This document shows positions 35,701 to 46,956 of a DNA stretch of 64,000 bases, piece after piece. Positions within the stretch are counted from its first letter, which is position 1. Each line of letters begins with the position of its first letter. The notes beneath the pieces are model-generated. The model was not told the origin of the DNA, searched no databases, and worked only from the letters and a program-made list of their open reading frames with translations. A program made the translations under genes and the position numbers. The DNA comes from Chamaecrista fasciculata. Lineage: Eukaryota; Streptophyta; Magnoliopsida; Fabales; Fabaceae. The stretch is taken from positions 235,568-299,567 of the forward strand of contig QANZ01013408.1 in assembly GCA_003254925.1 (NCBI GenBank). The letters run 5' to 3'.

Positions 35701-38700
35701 ACCTCATCAAAGGATTCAAATATGTCAATGCTTGGTTGGTGAATTGTACATACAACTGTTCTTCCAGTGTCCACTGTGTTTCTAACAGTTCTCATAACAA
35801 TTGCAGCAGCTCTTGCATCTAATCCAGAAGTAGGCTCATCCATGAAGATTATGGAAGGATTAGCCACTAATTCAACTGCAATAGTTAGCCTCTTGCGTTG
35901 TTCTGTAGAAAGACCACTCACACCAGGCAAACCTACTAGAGAATGCCTCAATGGGTTCAACTCCACTAGTTCCATCACTTCTTCAATAAACATCTGCAAC
36001 CATATATATATATATATATCAGAACCTTAAAAAAATAGTTAGAAAAAAATGACTCCAATGGCATTTTGGGGAAGAAAAAGTTTTTTTTTCCACGTGAGCT
36101 AAATGTGACATTTTGATTTGATTTCTTTATTATTATTTTCTTAAAGTTGCAAAAATTTTGGAGAAAAGTATCGTGTGACAATATTATATGGATCATGTCT
36201 AACTGTCAAACGAGATCAGAGTGCGTCTGACTGTCAGACGAAATTAGAATGTGCTTGAGTGTCAAATAAGATCAGAGTGTGTCTGACTATCAAACAAGAT
36301 CAGATAACTTCTGATATTGAGATGAAATCAGAGTGTGTCTAACAGTCAAACACAATCTACAAAATGGTGTCATGAGACACTTTTCTCCCAAATCTATATA
36401 ATTTTTATGAGAAAAAACAGAAAGTTACATCTGGCTCATGTGGGTCAAAACTCAAAACCTTATTCTTTGGATTTTCAGAGAAAAAATAAGCCAAGTAGTT
36501 AGGTGTCTTATTCTATGTGTATTTTGAGGTTAAAGTAGTAACCTTTCTGACACTAGAAGTGACTTCAGGAGATAAACGAAGCCATGCAGAGTAAAGCAAG
36601 GATTCATAGACTGTGACATGAGGAGAGTGAATATCATTCTGCTCACAATAACCAGAGATTCTAGCAAAAGTTTCTTGCTTTTTAGGGTACCCTGAGATTG
36701 TGATTCTCCCTTCAATATAACCTCCTGTTTTCCTACCTGCTAGCACATCCATCAATGTTGTTTTTCCTGCTCCACTTACACCCATTAAAGCTGTGAGAAC
36801 ACCTGGCCTAAATGCTCCACTAACACCCTTAAGAAGCACAAGTTTGTCTTCAATTATCCCTTGATTCTTCATTTCCTACATGTTCAAATCAAAGTAATGA
36901 ATATAATTCGTGCAGTGTCTCTAATACAAGAATCTAACTCTTGTCAAATTTAGGAGAATGGATGCGCTAAAGTTAGAGAGAGAGATATTAAAAGAGAAAA
37001 ACTTTAAAATCAATTCAACCAGATGTACGAGATACACATTACTCTCTTTATCATTTCTTATCTCTCTTTTTTTTTAAACTTCGTCTCTTACTTTGACTTG
37101 GGCGAATCATTTCTCCAAATATAGGCATTGTAAAACGTAGATCTCAATTTGGTCCCATAACTTCTTTTGTTGTACTCTTAGTCCCATATCTGTTGCTCAG
37201 GTTGCAGATTTGGTCCCTTATCACTTTTGGTCCCATGTCTTCTGGTCAGGTTGCAGAATTGGTCTCATTTTTTTTTGTAAAAAGTTCCACCGTCAGTCCC
37301 ATCTAACCAAATGATATGGGACTAATTCTACGACATGACCAAAAGATATGAGATTAATTCTGCAACCTGACCCAAAGATAAGATACAAAAAATGCAACAC
37401 GGGACCAAATTTGCAATCTGAGCAAAAGATAAGAGACTAAAAGTGCAACAAAAAAAGTTATGAGAACAAATTGAAACTTGAGCCGACGTTATGGGATCAA
37501 AAGTGCACTTTGCAGATTAATATTACCTGAGGCATATCAACCGAGTACATAATTTCATTGAAGGTGATCGAATGTGGTTCATAAGGAAGAACCATCCCTC
37601 TTTTCCTCTCTTGATTAGACTTACGAGACATGCCATCTATCTTGTTATTATAATCCGAGCTCCCTATACGAAAATTGAAAGCTTGTTCAAAATCCAAACA
37701 TTGTGGCAATTAGGCTAACAAGTTATCATTAGTAAATTATAAAGAAAGACTTATGATCACCAATGTTAATGTTGCTGTTTGGTATTAGTTCAATGCCTTC
37801 TTGAGCTTTGACATGAGATTCTTCAGACATTACAGCTTGTGGCTTCACAAATGCTGCTCAATTATTTTGCAAGCATCATTAATATATATGTTGTAATATG
37901 AATGAAGAATCTGTAGATGAATTTGAATACTAAAGAAATAATTAATGAGAAGATACTGACGATTGAGAAAAGTAAGTGCAAGAGTGAAAGTGAAGTTCAA
38001 CAATAGTACAAATCCGATCAATGCTCCAACCCCAATCCAATACCAATATGCTTCTGTGAAGAACCCACGAGCCTTCAGAACCTCAATTCCTAATGGCTCA
38101 GTAGAACCTGGGACAACCTTTGGATATTGCAGAGTAAATAAATTAGAAGGCAAAATTATATATCTTTAGTGTCCCTAAAATAATTTAATGCTATAAGGTC
38201 AATCTCAAAGGTATCTAAAAACTTCTTGGCCAAAAGTGCACTTTTAGTCCCATATCTTTTGATTAGGTTCAGAATCGGTCTCATATAACTTTTTGTTGTA
38301 GATTTGGTCTCATATCTTTGCAAAAAGTTATGTTGTTAGTCTCACAATGTGAACCTTTTACAAAGATATGAGACAAATTCTACAACTTGACCAAAAGATA
38401 TAAGACCAATTTTGCAATCTAGCCCAAAAATATGGGATCAAAAGTGCAACACAGGACCAAATTAAGACCTGAGTAAAATATGAGATCAAAAGTGCAACAA
38501 AAGAAGTTGTAAAACCAAATTGAGACCTAAACAAAAATTGTGGGACCAAAAATACACTTTGGCCAAACTACTTTTTCATTGTCAATTATAATCTAAACTT
38601 AGAAATGGGATTCAATATCATCATAATGCATTACTCCATCAAATTACGGTTAAAAAAAGCTTATATGGCATGTAACTTGGCATGATGATGGATAAAGTAT

Positions 38701-41700
38701 GAATAAGGTACTATGATTCTTATTTCCGGATTCGAACACGAGTGAGTATCAAAATCAATTTATATCACCAAACTTCACAAATAGTGAACTCTTCTTACCC
38801 AAACTTTGACTTGAAAAAAAATCTAAAATCATTTACTTTTGTTAATATAAAAAATATTTTAATGTACTAATAAATTTAATATTTAGAAACAATATATATA
38901 TACACTATGACCTGTATTCGTACTTGTTGACATTAAATTTAGACCTGAATATATAAGTTAAAATCTCATGATCCTTGTTGAATATGAGTATTTTGATCAT
39001 CCTTATAGATCGAATTGTTAAATAATGTTGAGATGGCACGTTATGATGCACCTCCCTTTCTCAATCCTTACTTCCTTAGTAAGGGTATAATTTACAGAAA
39101 ACGAAAAAAAAAAAAATTTAAGGTACCTTTGAGACTAATTCTATAGTTTTGGAGCTTGGATCCCCTGCAGTGGGAATCTCACTGCAAGATCCTGCTGCAG
39201 TGTGAGAGAAGAGGATGAAAATGCAAAAGTGAAACACTGCGTTTCACTTAATTCACCCTCTCTTCTCTCACACTGCAGGACCCTGCAGTGGGTTCCCACG
39301 GCAGGGGATTCATCCTCATAGTTTTGGAGCCTTTGCCTAAATTAAAAAGAACAGAAAGTTGGTAGGTTGATGATACAAGAAATTACTTTATTCCAACTGT
39401 GCCCAAGGAATTCATTGACCATTAGAGCATTCTGACCATACATTATAGGTGAGATCCAGTAACCCCATATCCACCATTTCTTGATGTCCTCTGTTTAAAA
39501 AAAAAAAAAGAAATAAAAGAAGCATTATACATAATGGAATGTGAATTAAGGTTCAAGAAATGATTTGGAAAAATTTGAAATCCTTTTGTACATGTAAGAA
39601 TTGAACTTATGGTTCTGGTTTTACTAGGTACCTCTTGACAAGATGAAGCCAGCCAGAGTTAGAAGTGTGACTAATGAAAATGCACCAAATGTGTTTGCAA
39701 TGATCATGTCCCTTCCTGTTGCTGCAATTGTTCTGATAAATCCAGAAGCCATTTGGCCAAGCAAAAACAGCACAAGATATTGCCTGAAAAACCTATATCA
39801 AGGACAAAATTTGAGAAAAACCCAAAATTCAATAAAATGAAGTTTGATGACCAAAATAAAATAAAAAATCAAAATGGAAATCGTCTTACAGTTCGAGGAC
39901 TAAAATAAAGTTTTGCCCTTCCTTTTTTTTCAGAAGTTTTGACCTTCTTTGATTCATACACTAGTAGAACTTTTGAGAAAACCTATTATTTGGTCTCTAA
40001 ACTTATACTAAATCAACTGATCAGTTCTTGAATAATCAAAATACAAGATTTGGTCCTTGAAATATTTCAATTGTTAACTATTTGGTCCCTAAATTTATGC
40101 TGAATTATTATCTTTTGGTCCCTGAATGTGACCCAGGGACCAAATTATTGACAATTGTAATAATCCAGGAACTGAGTGATATATTTTGATTATTCGGAGA
40201 TTGGTTAGTTGACTCGATGTAAAATCAAGGATCAAATAGTATATTTTCTTTTTTTTTTTTGGTTTTGGTTTGTTTACCTGGCAACGTTAGGATCAAATCC
40301 AATGAGATAGTAGGTGAGAAAAACCCAGACAGAAGCCTCAGCCAAAGTGATTGGGATGTAGAGAATCCAAGCAGGAAAAGCATAAGCCCAAGCAGGATAG
40401 AAGAGATGATCACGTTGCCTGTAAAACACAGGAAGCCTCCCAATAGTCATAGGAATCTCAGCCATTCCATTGAACAATATCATCACACTTGTGAAAAACA
40501 GAGCACCCACAAACACTCCTCCATCATCCACTGATTCCTTTTGCATCCCACTTCTTAGGAATAATGTCATTGTTATCACCGCCATCACTCCAAGCTAATA
40601 TATATATATATACAGCAATGGAAAGTGGGTGATTTTATTAGTCAATTACAAGTGAAAAGTTATTATGTTATAGCCAGCCTTATTATATGTTGAATATTAA
40701 AGGCCAAACTGCAATTTTGATCCTATATCTTTTGCTCAGGTCTCAATCTAATTTGGTTCTGTGTCTTTTTTTGTTACATTTTTTGGTGTGCAGAATTACT
40801 CTCATATGGTCCCATGTTTTTTTGGTTACAGATTTGGTTCTATATATTTGCAAAAAGTTTCACCGTTAATCTCACAATGTAAAACCTTTTGTAAAGGTAT
40901 GCGATCAATTCTGCAACCTGACTAAAAGATATGGGACCAACTATGCAACCTGACCCAGAAATATGGCACCAAAAGGGCAACACAGGACCAAATTGAAACC
41001 TGAGCAAAAGATATGAGACTAAAAGTGCAACAAAAAAAATATTGGACCAAATTGAAACCTGAGCAAAAGTTATGGGACCAAAAGTGCACTTTGGCTAATA
41101 TTAAAACCCTCTTTTAATTTAAGAGTAGTGGAGGTGAATTGTTAACCTACTTGGGATAGCTTGAAGATGTAAACAAAAGAGTTTCTCTTCATGAGTAAAT
41201 ACTCTCTTGAGAAATTAGCCCTCAACAACTCCATCTTGGTGATGCCATATTTTGCAGTTGTTAGTGCAGCTGGATGGTTCTTAGTTTTATCAAAGGGAAT
41301 TGCAAGCTCATCACCAATGCCTCTACCCACATGAAATGACTGAAATGCCTCTGCAAATTCAGTCACTGTTACGAAACTGTACTCTTTTTCTCTGCCTACC
41401 CAGTACTGCTTCTGATCCTTTCTTGAAGTTACCTGCAATATACATGACAGAGTTGAATTTTGGATGCTGTGAAAACTTTGTTTGTAATGACTGATCACAA
41501 TCTTGCCACTAGAACACATTTCAAAGGTCAACATCGTTTTTACAATGACTAAAACTCTATTTTGATCATTTACATATTCATTTTTTCTTTATTGTTTAAA
41601 CAAAGTCTTGGAGACATTGTGGATGCAATTATCCCAATTTGAAAGACTTTCCTACCATAACTAGGTGCGTAATACAAGTCAAATATGGATTAGTCGAGGT

Positions 41701-44700
41701 AACCCAAAAAAAATCTCTCACAATTTCTTTTTTTTTTTTTTTTTGTAACTAAGCGTTTCTCAAGGTATCCATGGTTAATAATAGTGACTAATCCTTTTGT
41801 TGGTTTACAGGCATCTCAAAAGGTAGTCCCGATAAGATTATTGATAATTGGAAAAGGATCAACGACCAACATCATTTTCTGCAAAGAGCTACTTTGGACT
41901 TACAGATTCGTGATACTCACAATATCAACAAACCTCAATATCTTCCTATTTCTCACAATTGGAGACCTGATGATATCCTCATTGCTGGGCAAAGCTTTAA
42001 GGCCAAAATGAGAACCATCTTTATTGCTTTTTGCTTCAGAAATAATGGTCCTTTTCTGCTGTTTTATCATTGTGTTCTTGGCAGGTCTAAGCTTGTGGAA
42101 ACCTTTGCTGAAGGTTTTAGGAAATGGCGTGAAGTTAGCAAAGACTATAGAAGAGAAGAAGCAAACATTGTTTGTCAAAGCAACTTCAATATCAAAGGCA
42201 GTAACCCCGTAATTGGCACCACCTTGGATGACATCAATTTCATGCTTGCGGATTCTAACAACAGATGGCAAGTCTGCAGGAGGCAGCACAACATAAAGAT
42301 GAAAGACATATGGCCTTGGATTGATAGTCACATTGCAGGAACTTGTTGCTTTCTTTAGTTTTCTTTTCTTCTTTCTGTTATCAATAATCAATGACATTTG
42401 GCTAAGGGTAGACAAGTCCATGTCACTTGACTATACTCCTTGAGTTCTCTCACAATTTGTTTTATCATCAATTTTAGTATTTCAATCTAATAACTTTACT
42501 ATATTACAAAAAAAAATCTGAATTAAGGATATAACATATTAGTTGATAAAATTACATATTGATCAAAATTAGTTATTATAAGTGATTTTTTAAATTCTTA
42601 AGATTTTACATAAAATATATAATTTTTTTTACAAATTTATTTCGTTAATATGAAAAGAAAATTTGTGTTAGTTAAAATATATTATTAATTAATAATATTA
42701 TGTCTTTAATTGTCAATAATATCTCACAAATTTAATTAAATATTATATAGATATAAATTGATATTGATAACTAAACAATTTATCAGGACTAAATTGAAAA
42801 GATTTTAGTCATCTTACAACATTAATTAAAAGGTAAATTACACTTTGGTATCCTGTGGTTTGGTCATATTTCACTTTGGTACCCTGTGGTTTAAAAAGTG
42901 ACATTTTGGTACCCTATGATATTCTCCGTTAACACTTTGGTACTCTTTAGAGCTATTTTGTAATTTTAACCAGAACAAATTTTACAAAAATTACATATTG
43001 GCCCCTAACATTTTCAGAAAATTACAAATAGGTCCCTGGATACTAAAATAAAAACAAAAAAATTTGGGGGTCAAAATGTTATTTTTGCAAAATTTGTTAT
43101 GATTAAAATTACGAAATAGCTCCAAAGGGTACCAAAGTGTTAACAGAGAATACCACAGGATACCAAAGTATCACTTTTTAAACCACAGGGTACCAAAGTG
43201 TAATTTACCCTTAATTAAATTATCTAACTAAAAGAATGAGAAAGATACTTACTTCTTGAAGAAAGTCAGCCACACCCTTTCTTTGAGGACACTTGAAGCC
43301 CATGGATTCAAAGAATGGAAGGACATGTTGTGTTGATCCTTGATATACAATTTGGCCATGGGAGATCAAAATAATGTCATCAAAGAGGTCATAAGTCTCA
43401 GGTGGTGGTTGTAGCAGAGATATAAGTGCAGTCCCATTCATAATGTGAACTATTTGCCTCAGACACTTAATGATTTGAAATGTTGTGGAGCTATCTAATC
43501 CTGTGGATATTTCATCCATCAACAATGCCTTTGCTGGCCCCACCATCATCTCCCCTGCTCTCATTCATAATCATCACATCATTATTACATTTACATTCTA
43601 GGTCAAATGGTCATTTTGGTCCTAAATATATGCCTTATTGTTCATTTTGGTATTTTATGTTTCAAAATACTCATGTTGGTCCTAAATTTTGGTAAAATGT
43701 TTCATTTTGATCCCAAACTATTGAATATGGTCATATTTTTCTCTCGGTTCAATTTCGAATGTGACAATTTCAGAGTTACGTATTATTCCCAAAGAGTACT
43801 TTCTCTATAAAATTGGGGTCATCAACAAAATCGAGGTTAAATTGATCCCAAAAATAAGTTTCTCGTTTCACAGTCAAACAAGCGAAATTGATTATATTTC
43901 TTTCGTTTCAAGTTTGAATGCGATGAATTTAGAGCTACGATTTACTCTTAACAAGTCATTTGAACTTGAAATGAGAGATGAGATAAATATGATCAAATTC
44001 AATAGTTTGACACCAAAATGATATATTTTTCCAATATTTAGGACCAATTTGAACATTTTTAAACATAAAAGACCAAAATAAACATTAAAATATACATTTA
44101 GGACCAAAATGACCATTTGACCTTACATTTATATACATGTATAAAGAGTAAGAGTAAACTAGTAATTTATTCACTTAATAGTGTGAGTACAGAGTATTGT
44201 TATTTTAATCTCTAAATTTTTTGAAATAGTTTATTTAATTAAGTATCCAAAAATTTAGTCCCTCCACTACTGAGTTATACGTTGTTAAGCATTCATGCAT
44301 GGAGGGATTAATTTGTAACAAGTCATTAAACTTTAGAAAAATATATTAAACATTTCAAAAAGGCAAAACTAAAATAATAACACTTATATAATCTAAAGAC
44401 CAAAATATGTTTATTCCATATATATGAATACACCAATTCATGCAAAATATGAATGCACAAGATGAATACACAATATCAATTATCTTTCTTTAACCAAGTT
44501 TGGTTGGTCTAGTGGTTAGCTCACTAGATCGCTTAAGCAAGAGACGGGGTTCGATGCCCGCTTTGTATATGCAACAACCAATTGGCCAGCGACAAACCCT
44601 TAAATGAAGCTCAAATCCGCAGAGGATTAGTCCTTAACCCATTAGACTGGGAATACATTGGGAAACCAAAAAAAATTATCTTTCTTTACCTGTAGTAACA

Positions 44701-45025
44701 CGCTTCCTTTGCCCACCAGAGATGCCACGTAACATGTCATCCCCTATCATTGTATCAGCACATATTTCTAGTCCCAAAATCTACACATATATGCATTATC
44801 AACTAACATCAGAGATCAGGCCAAAAAAAAAAACTAACATCAGAGATGCTTCACAAAGTCAATTACATAGATTTTTACCTAAAATAAATAGATTTTTCTT
44901 AAACTTTAGTTATTGTGCAAAAATTTATTGAACTTTAAAAAAATAAAAAAATACTTTCTAAGCTTTTGATTTTATACAAAAGTCATTTTATTAAACTTTT
45001 ATTCAAAAATTAATTTTTTTTCTAG

Positions 45026-45064
<39 letters not shown>

Positions 45065-46924
45065 TATGTTGATTTAAAATTAAAATTAACTAGTTTTGTA
45101 ATTTTTGTAATTAATAGTAGTTAAAAAACTAAAAATTTCTTATTATTTTCACATAAAATTTGAACAAAAAATAGCTATTTACAAAAAATCAAAAGTTGTG
45201 AAAGTTTTTAATCACTTTCTAAAGTTTAAGGAGAGGTTTTTCACAATGATCAAAGTTATGTTTAAATTAGAGATTAAAGTGAAGAGAAGAGAGGGGGAGA
45301 GGATAGAGAAGCCCCTTGTTTGGAAAATTGAATATTGGAAGGGAAGATAATAATGTTTCCTCCATGCTTCAGAAATTTAAATTGAAGTATTTTTAAGGAT
45401 TTAAACAAGGAGAAGAAATATAAATTTTAACCTTTATTTTTTGGGTTTGAGATCCAATCCAAATAGAAGGTCAATAGACAATAAGCGAGTAAGAAGGTAT
45501 CTAATTCATACCTTACTTGTATATATATATATATATATATATACATATATATATTATTTTTTGAGAAAATATATAATTAAAAGATAAAATTTTAAATATT
45601 TTAATAGTACATTCATATTTTTTATAGATGAAAAACTTGACAAAAATAAATTTTACATAATATATTTTTTTAAACATTCTTTATATTTAAATTTAAGTGT
45701 AAAGATTCAACTATTCATTGAGTGTAAACATATGAATTGATTTTGATTATGATTCCTGCTCACTTCTTTTGTGGAGAGACAAGAAAGATATTATCTTATT
45801 CATACCTTACATAACCCAACATTTCCCTAATCAAAACATATTATTGGTTGCTATAATTGGCAATATTTGGCACCAACACCTCATTCATAAATTATACAAA
45901 TCAACAATAAACACTTTGGTCATAATTACTACCTTAAGTACATAATCGATCATCATCTCATTTGCTTCTTGGCCATCCAATGCTGTTGCCTACAATTTAA
46001 TTAATCAAGGTCAAGGTACATTATTAATAATTAAAATCATAAACAAAAGATCAAAAGTTCCAAATTATTATTATTATTCTTTCACCTTCATGTAGATATC
46101 TATATCTGGGTCAGGCTTAATATTGGCAGCTATCTCTCTTCTTGACAATTCAGAAAGCAAGTCTGTATAATAAGATCCCCAAAACAATCCTCAGTCATAA
46201 CTTAGATTACAGATAAAACCAAATCTCATCTTCACCATTACAATGGGGTGAAAAGAAAGCAAGGAAAAAAGAAAGAAACAAAATTGATAATGTAAGAAGA
46301 AAAAAACAAAGACATTAATGTAGAAAAGGACTGACCATAACGTGACCCCACACCTTGGCACCTTGCAGAAAATGCCAAGGTTTCTCTTACACTCATTTCT
46401 GCAATGTGTACATCGTTTTGGCTTATATATGCTGCAGTTCTTTGTGCTACAAACTCATCCATTTCATGCCCATTGTAACTCACTCTCCCACTAACCTGGA
46501 TTATTACATACCAAAAAAAAAACAAGTAAAACATAAATTTAAATAATGTGCTTGGTAATTAATTAGCTTGATTACTTACTGAATCAGAAACCAAAAAGGG
46601 TTTATGAAATTAATCTTCTTACCTCAAGATCTGGGTCAAGCTTTCCTGCTAGAGCCAAAAGGAGTGTGGTTTTTCCAGAACTTGGAGGACCCAAAAGCAA
46701 TGTCATCCTGAAGAAAGAAATTAAACAAATTAAATGCTCACAAGTCACAATTATTAGACAAATATATAGACTTTTTTTTAATTTCTCACGTGGGAGGCAA
46801 TTTTATTCGATATACTTCAAATACTAAATGCAGATATCTCTTTTAATAAGGATTCAAACATGAATTCACCACATCTGGAGTAACTAATCATCACTTCCAT
46901 TAAACTCTGCTTCTCTTCATTGGA

Positions 46925-46956
<32 letters not shown>

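Noticed and set aside
36194..36357. CRISPR-like array
   Set aside because: Direct head-to-tail units with no distinct spacers, in a plant intron: a minisatellite.
41894..42421. Overlapping open frames on both strands (154 and 173 codons) as a real gene
   Set aside because: They lie inside a SINE-bounded insertion within a transporter intron, show no recognised domain, and are open on both strands, which argues against either being selected. Reported as cargo of the mobile element instead.
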